A stretch of 64,000 bases of DNA from Saccoglossus kowalevskii (GCF_000003605.2 NW_003156735.1:631517-695516), one strand, 5' to 3'; positions 26,991-39,200 are shown, numbered from the stretch's first letter. The notes: generated from the sequence alone by a model not told the origin. Translations and numbers: made by a program.

Positions 26991-27440
26991 TTATTCTGTA
27001 ATAAAAATGACCCCATTTCTTCCATAACAATTCTCAAAGTTTTGGTCCTTACTGGTCACAGCGTTTCCCGGAATCTTACTAATATCGCTTGGGTCGCAAT
27101 AGCCGTAGGTATCGCCGAGGTAAATAATCTCTACACACTGCTTATTATCACTGATTCTTCGTTGCTGGAGTGATTCATATCCCAAAATTCGGTTTCCCTG
27201 GGCGCCTCTAAAAAAATAATCTATCCTATTTTTGGCCCCGACCTTTGAATATAGCACATGTTCTGTGCCAATAAATGAGTTTGATATGCATATCAACTTC
27301 TTACTGGAACGTCTCCTGTACTTTCCAAAATTTGACAATGGCACTAGCCAAAAATGAACTTCCTGTTCAACGCGTCTTTGATTGTAGCAATACTGACCAC
27401 TAGACTGTACGTAAAAACACACTCTCGAACTTGACAACAT
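26991..27440 (-). CDS. Unrecognised ORF, 149 codons
   Basis: The longest non-repeat, gap-free ORF in the window, ATG to stop. Its base composition is richer in G+C than the flanks, which makes chance less likely. The product is basic in its first third (RRRSSKK near residue 45), has seven cysteines scattered without a repeating pattern, no clear signal peptide and no transmembrane helix. No motif was recognised. No acceptor or donor obviously frames it. It may be an unspliced gene, a fragment of a mobile element or a chance frame. It sits about 1.4 kb upstream of the signal-peptide exon on the same strand, with no evidence of linkage. Confidence 0.3.
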   Translation of the reverse strand: MLSSSRVCFYVQSSGQYCYNQRRVEQEVHFWLVPLSNFGKYRRRSSKKLICISNSFIGTEHVLYSKVGAKNRIDYFFRGAQGNRILGYESLQQRRISDNKQCVEIIYLGDTYGYCDPSDISKIPGNAVTSKDQNFENCYGRNGVIFITE

Positions 27441-27539
27441 TCACTATCAGACCACTAAGCAAATAGATGCAACTACCAGTTACATCAGGCATGGAGATTG
27501 ATTCATCACTCATTGAGATTCGATTGCTGATCGGGGTAG

Positions 27540-28500
27540 CTGTATTTAGTGTTCATGTCTATGCAATATAAAATTATATCACATCTCACTGCTGTTACGC
27601 ATGCTGTGATTGGTTGAGACTCGGTCACATGACATTGAATGACAATAAATTTTAGTATTACATGGTATATTGCCCACCAAGTGGATATTACATGGGTATA
27701 TCACATGGATGACGTCACTGAAACGATATTGCGATATATTGTCTGCACTGGTGCTGCCTCTGCCACTGTTGTTTTTGGGGTTGCTTTGGAGGTTTTGAAG
27801 GAACTTTAGCCATCCGAAATACTAGTAGACAACGAACGTGCCAGAATGGATATTAAGTACTCTGCTTTGATGTTTAGTGTATTTTTTATATGAAGCAAAA
27901 ATGTACGGCAAAGCCGCCACTGAAACGTCGCAGCCGGGGTCGCTGCAGCGCGTTCTACGCTGTGAGCATTTCTACGCGTTCCACGCCGATGCTAACCGAA
28001 AACACTCTAAAGCTGTGTTGGCTTGTGAAATAGGTGTGGTACGTTCGTGAGAAAGTGATTTCAGTCACTTCCACGGCGCTCTGACATTTTTATCTGGAGA
28101 TCAAATAACTTGCGTTTGAGAATTTCTCAATTCATTTCAAAAATATTATTCTCGATAAATTGAGTGATCCACACTGCTGAAACACGGTAACTAAATCTTT
28201 TTATCCGTGGCTGAAAATAATATTTACTGAGTTTATTTCGCAGTTATTTCAGCATGTATGTATGTTATTGCGAAATGTGAAACTTATAATAGATAAAATA
28301 AAATAGTGCATACTTCAAATACAAGTGTTTTATTTTGTGGGAGAGCGGGTGTGGGTGATGTATGGTAGATGTTATTGTGAATGGTAGAGGTCTGTTCGAT
28401 GTGATGAAATAAATAACACATTCGGGCAATATCACGATTTTACCCTCACAAGCATGTGTTATTGTTTAAGTATCGCTGATGTGAACGGCGGAGGCTGACA
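27540..28500. other. CpG-rich patch with repeat-like flanks
   Basis: 27901-28075 is distinctly CpG-rich (GTCGCAGCCGGGGTCGCTGC and similar) inside AT-rich DNA. The preceding 27540-27760 has repeat-like wording: GTGATTGGTTGAGAC, then ATTACATGG occurring twice. Either a small CpG island or the body of an interspersed element would explain it. A minus frame beginning at a GGATGGC near 27822 encodes about 32 residues rich in Q, P, K and R and then stops; it is not called as a gene. Confidence 0.3.
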
Positions 28501-30221
28501 GATTGTTTTGGTTCTGCGGCTCTTCTGGCATAAGCAACTCATTTTCAGGTTTGTTTTACTATTCTGACGTGTTTTTGTTCGCATTTTTACTTAAGTACTA
28601 GTAAACGGTCCAGGACATAATCATTATGGGACCCTGAATCATAGTTAGGCCCTAATGATTGCAATTACAACCTTATGCTTACAAATAATCAGATATTTAT
28701 GCTAAAGTGTACAGTACTGGAAACTGCCAAGTACACAAAGCAGTCAAATCAGTAAGAAAACGATACTATGAACTCTATGGTATACATACACATTTAACTA
28801 CAAAATAATTGTCAGTAAATATAATATTTTTAAATCGTTGTTAACTTTTAATCTTATTTGTTGGGATTTCTGCATGTAGTTACACAGATAGGAAAAATGC
28901 ATCATTATGGCAAGGAAAAATATATATTTATTTTGTACACGATCTATAATGAATTCTCTTATTAATATTTCATTTTTGGTAGTGTACCTGTAAGTATTGA
29001 AATATGTACACATTATATCTTATTGGTGGTGGGAATTGCCAAGCCATTGTGAACAAATATTTTCGTAAATAACACTGACCGCAATATACGCCCTCAAGAA
29101 GTGTCACTGATGAAATATTTTATAATTGCAATTTCATTCAATTGTAAATAAATATATATATATTCATTTTTTTTATTGCTAATGATGTGTTATACATTTG
29201 TTTTGTACTATAATATTCAAGTATATTTATGCAACACTAATAATGAAAAGAATGCATGATGCAACGCCCACTCTATAAATGGGGAAATATTTCTTGATCT
29301 AAGAAATTAGCGGCATTATCAGAGCACGGATCTTATTTGGGAAATTCCTCCCAGAGCACAACTGCACAAATCATAAGGACAAATTAACAGCTCCTTGAGG
29401 AGTATTCGATCTTAGAATAGCACCAGTTGTTAATGACATATAAAACTTCAATTCTCAACAACAGTGAAAGGACCAGTTGATGCGACAAAGCCCTACTCCC
29501 CACTATAGCTACTCGCAACGAAAGCCACACATCGCGAAGGTACTATTGTGATTGTAAACATATTTTTAACACATGTTCACACATAATATTTAACAACTTC
29601 TATTGTCATCAGCAAACGCAAAGTAAAAACAATTTTGTACAATTATTGCTCACTTCTATCAAATGTTCAGATTAGATGATAAGTGTATTTAGTATATCAT
29701 GTAAAAAAATAAAATGTCCAATTGCCTCTAAGCCTGACTTAATGAGAAAAAGTTAAATGTGAAGCGATCATGCTATTAAAGGGCTATATACGACGGATAC
29801 AGTACTAAACATCGTTAACGACTGAAACCACTGTTATGGGGATATCAATGCGACATTTGCGGAAGTACACTTTAGTGATATCGATGTTAATCAAGAGCAA
29901 AATATAAAACAAAATGTTGTCTTGGAGTATTTTAAGGATGTAATCTACACACACGGGTAAGCATGTGCATGATCGCATTGGGTGTCGTCCCCAGTATTAA
30001 AACATTACAAGGCATTCCATACCTATCATATTTTCCGTAAACACCTATTGGGCCGGCAGGTCATCCCGCCGTTAAATAAGGTTTGCGTTGTCTGTCATGT
30101 GTCATATATATGTATACGTATATATTGACTTTGAAAGGCTTTTTAGAACAACTATTATTCACCCACGAACTTCTTTAGTATGAATGATAGGCTCTGGAGT
30201 ACAGATATGACTTTCTTTCAG
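28501..30221. other. Nothing firmly recognisable
   Basis: AT-rich spacer with short chance frames. 29290-29530 has slightly raised G+C but is interrupted by stops in every frame. Confidence 0.4.
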
Positions 30222-30275
30222 AAAGTCCCAGAAACCAATGTGACAGCACATGCATTAACCACATGGCCCGAGACA
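30222..30275 (-). mobile_element. Possible tRNA-derived SINE head
   Basis: On the minus strand GGGCCATGTGGTTAATGC resembles an A box of the GGTTAANGC type, and TTGGTTTCTGGGAC about 30 bases later resembles an eroded B box. The match is weaker than at 22384 or 63281, so this is tentative. Confidence 0.3.
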
Positions 30276-30596
30276 ATAACAGACAGATTGTTTTAACCAT
30301 TGTAACTCAAAATTCGTGGCAAACTGTCACAGAGCAGGTTTGCAAGTGCATAATTTGATCTCTGACATGCGCGGATATGATTTTTAATCAGACTAGGCAT
30401 AATTGTGTTGCCAATATTTTAACGGCTTGCTAGAAAAGGTTAACTCTAGTTTTAAGAGGGACGAACTTGATTATTTTAACCTTAGAAATAATAACTTATT
30501 ATTACCGACAGTGGCACAGACTTAACCGGCTGTAATGTATAAGCAACAACAACAAATATTTAGTCCCAAATGCCTTTCAAATCTGTCAAGGGATTG

Positions 30597-30635
30597 TTTT
30601 CCCGCCGCATTCAGGCATGTCTGATAGTTCTCAAG
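30597..30635 (+). CDS. Candidate first exon, 6 codons, with E2F-like site
   Basis: TTTTCCCGCC (30597-30606) matches the E2F consensus. An ATG at 30617 opens MSDSSQ and is followed by CAAG|GTAAGG, a near-consensus donor, leaving phase 1. The same stretch could instead be read as a tiny internal exon, since TTTCCCGCCGCATTCAG is also a good acceptor. No downstream exon was identified, so this stays a candidate. Confidence 0.2.
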
Positions 30636-31414
30636 GTAAGGTTAATGAATTTTCAACGCCACTGAATTGGATGGCTCAGCGGTACATGTGTTCAATGAAC
30701 AACACTTGTTTAGAGCTGTCCTGATTGATCTTTGTCAAATGTATGTTTATGATCAGCGAAGCGAACATGATTACAAACGGGCAGTGTAATTTACTATATA
30801 TGAAGACTGTGACCCATATTAAAAAAGTTGGCCTTTGATTATTTTTCCCTGAGACGTGAGCAAACTGGCAATAATCATTATATTTGAGTGATGTGGTTCT
30901 TTTTGAATATAGTGCAAAGGTGGAATTAAAATATAATTAAATATTTTATTTTTAATTTCTTTCATCATCATTCAGATTTACAGTTGAGCAATAGATCTTT
31001 ATGAAATTGTATTTTCATGGTTGGTTTTATTCTCGCACCACAGGCCGTGTGAGACCACCAGTATGGGATCAAATCGATTCCACACTTTGTATATATGCTT
31101 TACCATACAGATTTTATTCACATGATCGGCAGTGCTATGCGTAACATACGAGGTGGAACTGCAAAAAGTGTTACTGCAGGCACCGTCAACACAACGTTAA
31201 TAAAAACATGGCCACCGAAATAGCGAATGCCGTACAGCTGGGAATGTCGATAATGACAGACTAGACAAACTACTAATTCAAAATATTATTGGGTGTAGAA
31301 CCTCTTGGAAGCATTATAATGGATGTCGCGCTTACTGAAGTGCTAAATCATTCGGCAGCGAACTTGCCACGGAGTTTGTGTTGGCAGCATTGTCATCGTG
31401 CGCGTGCTAGAACC

Positions 31415-31444
31415 ATGGCAGCTTTGCTTTTGTCAGCCGTTAAA
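31415..31444 (+). CDS. Candidate first exon with perfect ACCATGG start
   Basis: ACCATGG at 31412-31418 is the ideal animal start context. It opens ten codons (MAALLLSAVK) that look like the beginning of a signal peptide, then AAA|GTAAAT, a moderate donor, in phase 0. If unspliced, the frame continues for 19 more mostly hydrophobic codons to a stop at 31502. The 120 bases upstream carry several CpGs in an otherwise AT-rich area, as expected of a 5' UTR. No following exon is identified. A chance start codon is a real alternative. Confidence 0.25.
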
Positions 31445-31504
31445 GTAAATATGTATTTGTTCAAATATTTTTTGTTATTCAGTGCGTTCCAAAGTATATA
31501 CTGA

Positions 31505-34500
31505 TATGGACATTCTATCTGATTGGCACTCTTACATTGAGTGGATGATAGTGAGTACGTTTTGTAATACTGAGCAATACTTCCACTAAGTTGAGCTGGC
31601 TCGCATCTACTGTAAACATATATCAAGTTTGTGTTCTCTGTTTTGATATGATATGAGAAAAAGAAATCCACACATAAGTAGCCTAGGTGAGATTTCTCAT
31701 ATGATTTTTTTTGCTCACACGAGCCGCAGGCACCAATACTGTACAACAAAACACAACTTAAAAGCACAAATTGTACTATATAACATACATTGTCATAGCA
31801 CTATTTGTTACAATTTGCAACACAAGCACCGCAAACGGGCAAAAAAAAATAGTCAGAATAGATATTATGTTTGAATTATCTTTCTTTAACTCGTTTTTTG
31901 TTTATATTCGACAACTATTTACAATTAGTTAAACCCAAATCATCTACTCGCTAACGTCGTCTACCGGAACTGTCCAGTTGCATCTCAATGTGCTGTTGAT
32001 GGCGTGCACAATGACGGCAGCTAAGTACACATACACAACAAACCTATAAATGCAGGCAATATGAAACCAAACTGATTGCATTCGCTTTTCAAATAGGCCA
32101 TCACTTCTATATGACCGGATTTGCGATAACACGGCGGTACAACTACAATATGGATGTTCTCGTATATCGCAGTACGAACAGGAAACAATAAATCACACTG
32201 CGTGTAGTCCCGTCAGTCGTGCACACTCGTAGCGACACGGAGCTCTGTCGACTCTTACTATCTTGTTACTAATGCGGCTGGGAAACGATCAACAAACTGT
32301 GAGCCTCTCTAGTCGAATACTATCCATATATTTACTATCTGAGTTCTACGCTATTAACAAATATGGCGCAATATAGTGATTTAGAATAATACATTAGACT
32401 AGTACATACCTGGTATAAAAGAGAGCTTTCGTTTCCGTGCTTCTGCATATATGCAGGCTGACAACACACATTGAATCACATTTGTATTTTCGCACCTTAA
32501 CCCCATGTACAAAAGCCAAATAACGGAAGTTTTACGTCACAAAAAGCCCCCTGCGAGAAGTAATTATGTTTTTCGCTCATACTGTGAAATCGTTATTGGC
32601 GTTAATGTTTTGATTAGTGTTTGGTGGTGACAATGGTTCATACAAAACGATTATATAATATACTTGCCTTCATTATATACGGCCAATAATAACAAAATGG
32701 GTCGATTCACTTATATATTTATATATATATAATTGCTATGAAATTATTTGTGTAAGTTATTATAGGAGAAAATTGAAAACAACTGTAGCAATATATACAC
32801 ACATTCGTGCGCCAAAGTACTCAATATCTTGCGTGAAATTGAAAAGTGAATTTGAAAATGAGTAGCTTAGTTACTGTATAAGTCATTGAATATCATTGTG
32901 TCATGGATTCATTATAACCTTATTACCCGTCTTCCAATTATTGCATTCCTGACTGTATTCGTACAAAACATGGAGCATCTACATCCGGGAGTGTCGTACA
33001 ATTGATGAATGACTGAGTGCGTTTTCAATAAAATAAAATGATGTTTGCGATAATATATTTTAGCAAAAATTCAATTTAGTTGAGTATGTTATTCTCTTAT
33101 TATTATTTGTTGTCATTGTGCTCACTGTTGTCTCCTCTTTGCATTGTCTTTACAATTCCTCGGGCACACCAGTTTTAAGTCGGATTTCTTAGAGCAAAAA
33201 TCAATTCTGATGAAACTATACAAAATTAAAATCGTAAAGTAAAACTGTTTAAATATATTGAATATACAACTTCGACAATTCGGGAAATAAGAATTCTTGA
33301 TTCAAGTATGATTATGAGGTCACATTATTAAAAGTTATAATATATACAAGATATTGTAGAACATTTTAATGCAAACATAAATACTCTCATCTTTCAAAGA
33401 AATCTTCACGTTCGACGTAATTTCACCAATACATAGCAAAAACAAGTTTCATTAATACCTTTCTATATTATGTCGACAACAAGGCGAAGCAATCCTAATT
33501 GAAAACAAAAATTGAAATTGCCTTGCGCCGTTCTCACAATATTTCAATAGATATTCATCCATGCCAAATTTCTAAATCATTATTTTCTGAATAAAATTCC
33601 GTTACCTAACGAGGTTCCATTGATTAATACGGATACATGTGTGAATGAATTCAATACAACTAGAATACGATTGAATCTTTGCTGCCTAGCACGGATCTCA
33701 TTAATGACACAGACAGATATACCGACACGCATAATAGTAATATCGACAATGTGCAGTGTGTTGCAGATTGTTGCCACGATATATAATAACCACAATTTGA
33801 CGTGACATACTGAGGTGTTTTCGAGAGATTTGTATGTACACATGATTGGCTTTAGTTATGTTTTATTGATCATGAGTCAAACATAGACTCGACAGTGACG
33901 AGATGTTTGGATGTTATTGTTGTTCTTTATTGTCCAACTATTCATTATAATGGCTGTTCCCCGTAATAAAGCAGTGCAGTACATTTCAATATATGCATAT
34001 TATGTTACTGCAGGTTGATACGAGTGACAACCAACCATATGAATGAGTGCTATCAGGTGATAACCTTTCTTTCTCACGTTGCCAAGTCGAGACTTAAAAT
34101 GACAGAGACATCGCAGTTTTACGGAGCCATGTGTACGACACATATGCTTATTCTTGCTAATTAGGCATGAAGTGTAATCGCGTCAGTGGACGCGAATTTG
34201 CAGTTACGGCCACTCACGGTTATCGATAATCAGCATAAATATTACTCTTCCATCGATATCATTTCGAAATAAACGTTCTTGTTATGTTATAACAAGCTAG
34301 TGTCATTGCATAATCCGAGTAATTGGTGTTATTCAGTCTGAATACAAGTGTCTCAGATCTTTCTGTAATTCTATGATCAAAAGTTTAATTATCTTATAAT
34401 TAATATCAGTCTTACAAAAATATCAACTAAGGTGTTTGTGTTATGTTTAATTAGCGTACGAGCGTTACACAGAGACTAATATTTCTATCACTGATATCAA

Positions 34501-34983
34501 CTAAATGTAGATATTCAAAACAGCAAATCACTCAAATTTCAAACCTGTGCTAAAACTACTTTAACTGATTTACAAAAAGTCATATAGAAGCCACGCGTCC
34601 AATAAACAGAACAGCCTTCTTTCTAGCTTCAATGCGCGAAGACGTAATTGTGCGCTCCACCATAAGAGAAAAACATTCCAATATGCAATGTACGTATTAT
34701 ATTTGTAAAAAATATGTTTGTCAGACTCTAATATTTCGCCTGCAAAAACGCCCAGAAATGTGATCCAAATTTTGTCACCTTCACAAAAATATTACATCAA
34801 ATTAAAATAACATCCGATGGTCTTGGTGCTTTAGTTCCTATATGGCAATTTTCGTGATTTTTATTCTCACTGAATGTATTTCAATAAATAGGTTTACGTT
34901 GAAACGTAGTCTCATAATACTACTCTCGAATACGTTCAACGGATTCAACTATGTATAATTTCATATATGATCAGCTATAAAAT
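31505..34983. other. No supported gene
   Basis: AT-rich DNA with chance frames on both strands. A TATAAAAG at 32414-32421 on the plus strand is the best core-promoter word here, but no exon follows that I can support. On the minus strand CAG|GTATGT at about 32408-32413 is a good donor with an ambiguous short upstream frame. Confidence 0.45.
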
Positions 34984-35110
34984 ATAATAATAATAATATT
35001 TATAAAGCATTCGGAACGGCAACAAAAGAAAAGAAAAGAAAAGAAAAGAAAAAAATCATACATATCTGAAACTGAAAAAAAATAAATTGACAATAGATCT
35101 CATGCTGAAT

Positions 35111-35478
35111 TCATACTACTTTCATTTCCGTGTTACAAAGATGTTTAAGAAACTGTCGTACTTCTTTAAAAACAATGTCCCCCAACTCATAATTCATATT
35201 CCGTGGAATGTCACCAAAAAGCAAATTAAACTTGAAATTCATCCCCCTGAGAGAAGGCAATTCGTTAGTGTTTGGCCTTCATCGATATTTGAGACTATTT
35301 TGATTAAATCAGAGTAAAATTTATTTCTTAAGTGGAATGTTGCATTGCATAGAAATAGGAAATGATATACATCTTCTATGCCACCATGACACAACTTACA
35401 AATGCCATTCCCTCTGTAATTTACCCATTTAAGTTTATTTCCTTCTAAATTCAGTGCGTTAGACCGAACCTTAAACAT
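35111..35478 (-). pseudogene. LINE C-terminal zinc-binding segment
   Basis: The frame 35478-35239 contains CKLCHGGIEDVYHFLFLC, a C-x2-C...H...C arrangement typical of the region after reverse transcriptase in many LINE proteins. After one frameshift it continues (LLFGDIPRNMNYELGD) to a stop at 35111-35113, the likely original C-terminus. Sequence between this segment and the reverse transcriptase (35480-36110) is too decayed to read. Confidence 0.8.
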
Positions 35479-36114
35479 TAATGGTATGCCATAATGATCA
35501 TATAGATCCTTAATATAATTGTTGTTATTTATTTTATCTGTAAAATGTTTCAGTTCATTCTCTTCACCTATTTTATGAAAGCTTTTGATCCACTGTTTAT
35601 TAGTCTGTGTTTCAGTTCCATAAACATGTCCATTAGAAACAAGAATTTTGTTTATATATTTTGTCCAATTTCAGATAAGCTTAAAGTTATTTTCCTGGGA
35701 TTTATGTAACTCTATAAAAACAACGTTGATCCACCTGCTATTGTAATTTATTTAAGTACTGTATTCCAAATTTATCAAGAATATAGACTAAATCTGCCCA
35801 TCCTAAATCTCCTAAATACAGCTGTGCCTGCAACATTTCTATTCACTTTGAAAAGAAATTTGCCAAATTCGTATTGTAGGCTCTTCAACTTATTTATGCC
35901 TTCTTACTTTCCAAAAATCATACACCATACCCATAGCTAATGGATGGCATTATTATATTGTGCCACAATACATCACCATATTCAAATCTATTATAACTAT
36001 TATGTTGATTTATAATTGATTTACAATACGCTATTAGTTTCATCGTTTTCTTATAAATTCCAGTGAACTGTGCATGGTCTTTAAGATTTTTAGAAATAAT
36101 AAAGCCTACATATT

Positions 36115-36880
36115 TATATGTGTTTGTTTCTTCTAATAAAAATTCTTAATTTCCAAAATGTGCCTGTTTTATGAATTTTCTTACCGAAGTACATTATTTG
36201 AGATTTAGGTTGGTTAAAACTTAGTTTCCATTGTTTTGCAAATATATCTGCTATATTCAGCATGTTTTGTAATCCCACTGCATTGTTTGCGATGAGAACA
36301 ACGTCATCTGCCCAGAAAAGTCCGAGGATTACTTGTTCTCCAACCTTCATCCCAAGGTCTGAATCATGCAGCATTTTCGCAAATTCATTGCTATAAATTG
36401 AAAATAATAAGGGAATAAGTACACATCCTTGCTTAACCCCTTCAGTTGTTTCAAAGTAATCTATTTCTTTTTCATTATAATTTCATCATACATATCGTCA
36501 ATGATGTCCCAAACTTTTCCCGTAATTCCTACATTCCATAATGCAACTCTCAGCCCATCTCTCCAAACTCTATCGAAAGCTTTCGAAAAATCAAGGAAGG
36601 CAACATAAGTTGATTTCTTGATTGATTTGCGGTGTGGCACAATACCTTTAGAGGCAAAAATGTTCTCCCCAATTTAATTTTGTTTCAATTATGTTTGCAT
36701 AAACTTTGGATACGGCTGAGTTTAGAGTAATGCCTCTATAGTTATTTAAATCTTTTATGTCACCTTTCTTGTGAATTGGTTTTACATCCCCTTGTGTCCA
36801 ATCGTTTGGAATTTTTTTATTATTCAGACATGACTGAATTCATTGACGATGTCATCAGGGCCGCACGCTTTACCAGTTTT
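36115..36880 (-). pseudogene. LINE reverse transcriptase domain, internally deleted
   Basis: In order on the minus strand: GKACGPDDIVNEF, then WTQGDVKPIHKKGD and LNNYRGITLNSAVSKVY (finger motifs), AFLDFSKAFDRVWRDGL (motif A with the first catalytic aspartate, about 36571-36610), GVKQGCVLIPLLF (motif B, about 36417-36446) and LFWADDVVLI (motif C, W-A-D-D, about 36300-36320), then LSFNQPKSQIMYFGKK (motif D). The stretch normally linking YRGIT to motif A (with a GFR..RS block) is largely absent, and frames change at least three times. It cannot encode an active enzyme. Confidence 0.92.
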
Positions 36881-37162
36881 ACAGAATGTTATTGCATTTT
36901 GAACATCGTCTCGGTTTATTGTGATTGTATTAATTTCTGCAGTATTATTAGTGTCTTCTCCACAGTGGATTGTATTTTCCTAATTATTTTTAACCTTTCT
37001 AATATTTTTTTTATGGAAATCTGTCTTATTTTTGTCTTCAACTACAGCCTTGTTCATTTTTCCTAATGTGTTCCAGTAATGTTTTAGGTTATTTTTAATT
37101 ACTGTATGGTTCGTTGTCATGTGTCTACTTTTACCTAGAGTGTCATTATTAATTTGTGTTTA

Positions 37163-37525
37163 TTAATATTTTTTGGTCCCTTTAACTCTTGCCAAAACAT
37201 TTTTGAAGACCTTCCCCTTTGTTTTAGCTATATCTACACTACGTTTTACTTTAAACTCCAGCATTTTATTATTTATTAAATTGTGTGTTTTACTTTTCAG
37301 GTCAATATAGGTGGACCAGAGTTGATCTCCGTCTGCTGCTTTCCTTGTATCTACAGATAATTTTGCCCAGTGTCTGTATTTTCTACAGGCATCCCTTCTC
37401 TCATTGATGGCATCATTAATTTCTTTATCCCACCATCCTTTACCTCTCGTATCCCCCAACTTTTTTGCTAATACATTTGTTTGCAACTTGAAGTAAGCTA
37501 ATTTTCCATTCATCCCACAGATCAT
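37163..37525 (-). pseudogene. LINE linker between endonuclease and reverse transcriptase
   Basis: A 120-codon frame, rich in K, R and E, containing WWDKEINDAINERRDACRK near residue 30. This WWDxE...AIxxRRxA block is typical of the segment that precedes reverse transcriptase in many LINEs. It has no known catalytic role. Confidence 0.8.
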
Positions 37526-37619
37526 TTAAGTTTTTCACCTTATCCTTTTCCCCCATTCCCTGAATGAATATATTATCCCTTGTTGAAATGGTTTCCAATC
37601 TTTGTTATAATTTAATTTT

Positions 37620-38360
37620 CATGCTTTCTTATTATTTGGGATTAGTGATTCTCCTGGATCCAGGTCTAAATCTAAAATCATAACGTTGTGATCACGTTGT
37701 GATAGATGGTAGTTTGAGTTGTTGTCTATTAAGAATTTTTGTGAAATATCTTCAATAGATTTAGTAATCAAGAAGTAATCAATAATAGATTGTTGATTAT
37801 TTCTAAATCAGGTAAATTTACCTTCAGCACATTGTGATGTGCTAAGGTTAGGCCAGAATCCTCACAAAGGTCGATTAATTTTCTACCATTGTAATTCCTA
37901 GTAATATCATCATTTTGAATAAAATCATCTACTCTATCATTGTAGTCGCCCATCAACAGAATATTTTCATTACCTTGATTTTCAAGGGTTAATACATCTA
38001 CTAATAACTAGTGATATAGCTCATCGACTAAATTCTTATTTTTACACTCAACATGAAAATAAACTATACAAATTCATTCACATTCACAAACACATTCATT
38101 TGAATAACAACTGAATTATGGATTAGAAATACAATACCCCCACCTTTAGCTCCACGTATTTATGTACAAAGTTGTATTCTGGAATTTGCACTACATCATC
38201 TCTTTTTAGAAAAAAATCACAAATACCAAAAATCAAAATATTCTCACTGTGTAATAACCTAGATACTAGTTTTTTTGGATTTGAGTCCGCTTATGTTATT
38301 ATACCCAATTTTGGTAATGGTCTTCTTGCTTTTAGCACACCTGGATGGGAAAACATCATT
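37620..38360 (-). pseudogene. LINE APE-type endonuclease domain, frameshifted
   Basis: Read from 38340 downwards the signatures appear in the expected order: ITKIGYNNISGLKSK at the start (the usual IxTxNVNGL strand), GGGIVFLIHN, then LLMGDYNDRVDDF (the GDFN-type metal-binding motif, 37956-37920), GRKLIDLCEDSGL, SIIDYFLI and RDHNVMILDL (the usual SDH motif, here with R for S). These are the catalytic and structural marks of endonucleases that nick target DNA for target-primed reverse transcription. At least three frame changes or stops separate them. Confidence 0.85.
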
Positions 38361-38556
38361 ATTAGTCAGTGATTTAACAGTCTTATATAAGCTCTGTGTT
38401 TTCCCTCAAAGTCGTTCGGTGATTTACTGGCAGTGTTTAGTGTACATTCTTTATCACCATTAATACATTTTGTCTCAGTGTTAACAGTCTTTTCTTTCTG
38501 AGACGGCACTATCTTCTTGGCCAAAACATTAAGCTCTTCTGATTGGACGGAATTTC

Positions 38557-38650
38557 TCCTCGTGACCTTCTTCACCACAGAAATGGCATCTTATTCTCTT
38601 TCCATGTCAGCATACCCGTTCAACATGGCAACTTTCACCGCAGTTGCTAT
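38557..38650 (-). pseudogene. LINE zinc-knuckle region (gag-like)
   Basis: On the minus strand NCGESCHVERVC is followed, after an in-frame stop, by CHFCGEEGHEEKF. These are two CCHC knuckles (C-x2-C-x4-H-x4-C) in tandem; the first has lost its leading cysteine to tyrosine and the second its last cysteine to phenylalanine. Knuckles of this type bind nucleic acid in ORF1 proteins of LINEs. A 70-codon hydrophilic frame (38578-38366) joins this to the endonuclease. Confidence 0.6.
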
Positions 38651-38680
38651 ACTCGGCTGGTAGTCTGTTAGTATTTACTT

Positions 38681-38999
38681 TTCATTACAATTAAAATTGT
38701 CACAGTACACTGTACCGGATTCAAAAAAGAGAGAAAATGTAGATATGTATAATTAAAACGTCCTCTCCATGTAAAAAATTAAAGCAGTTTATTTAGTCAT
38801 TCGTTTGTCAAATAGTTTAATAAATTGTATTTTCAATTGTCTGGTGACTTTAGACAATAATATCAATTCAAATGTTGCCTGTATAGCTGAGAGCATAAAG
38901 TACCATACATCACGATATTTTACAAATTCAACATAGTGTGGATCATATATATGCCGAAACAACATGTCCTGAGCTATCATATATCCAGTTATTACGGGG
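38681..38999. other. Spacer between two LINE fragments
   Basis: AT-rich, no feature recognised. Confidence 0.5.
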
Positions 39000-39200
39000 A
39001 AGGTTGCTCCGTGTTGCTAGTCCGTTGATACGACTAGGACCATCTAGTGATCCTGGGGTCGGGGTGAACTAGCTTTGTGGGTCCGCAGGTGGCTGGTGAG
39101 GCCAATCTGTGCCCAGAAGAGGCTCTGGCAATGCTGACAGGGGGTGGTAACAGCTGCTTCTTTGTGACACGCCCTCTGGCAAGTAAGCGATTCTGTGACG
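39000..39200 (-). mobile_element. 3' terminal fragment of a second LINE type (C2H2 tail)
   Basis: A minus frame from about 39190 to the stop at 39044-39046 reads CHKEAAVTTPCQHC, QSLFWAQIGLTS, HLRTHK. That is a perfect C-x2-C-x12-H-x3-H finger. The wording (C..C...F.A.IGL.SHLRTH) is characteristic of the C-terminus of certain invertebrate and fish LINE polymerases, just before the stop. G+C is clearly higher than in the flanks. No reverse transcriptase precedes it, so it is a 5'-truncated insertion, as LINEs often leave. It differs from the 34984-38680 element in its terminal motif. Confidence 0.75.

Larger units (their letters stand above)
34984..38680 (-). mobile_element. Decayed non-LTR retrotransposon (LINE), nearly full length
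   Basis: A minus-strand LINE running 5' to 3' from about 38680 to 34984. Recognisable in order: two degenerate zinc knuckles, an APE-type endonuclease, a basic linker, reverse transcriptase motifs and a C-terminal cysteine/histidine motif. Several frameshifts and stops interrupt it, and part of the reverse transcriptase between the second motif and motif A is missing, so it is inactive. The 3' end after the last stop is short and holds a (TTTTC)n run (about 35035-35065) and an (ATT)n tail near 34985-35005, with GCTTTATAAAT just before the tail, a kind of ending common in invertebrate LINEs. Clade is not assigned; the endonuclease plus terminal zinc motif exclude RTE-like minimal elements only loosely. 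Confidence 0.93.

Noticed and set aside
30205-30230. Stem-loop GACTTTCTTTCAGAAAGTC as a histone mRNA 3' end
   Set aside because: Stem sequence and 3-base loop do not fit the conserved histone stem-loop, and no histone gene precedes it.
31393-31767. 124-codon minus ORF that begins with signal-peptide-like residues
   Set aside because: It starts with GTG, not ATG, and overlaps the better plus-strand start at 31415; cysteines show no pattern.
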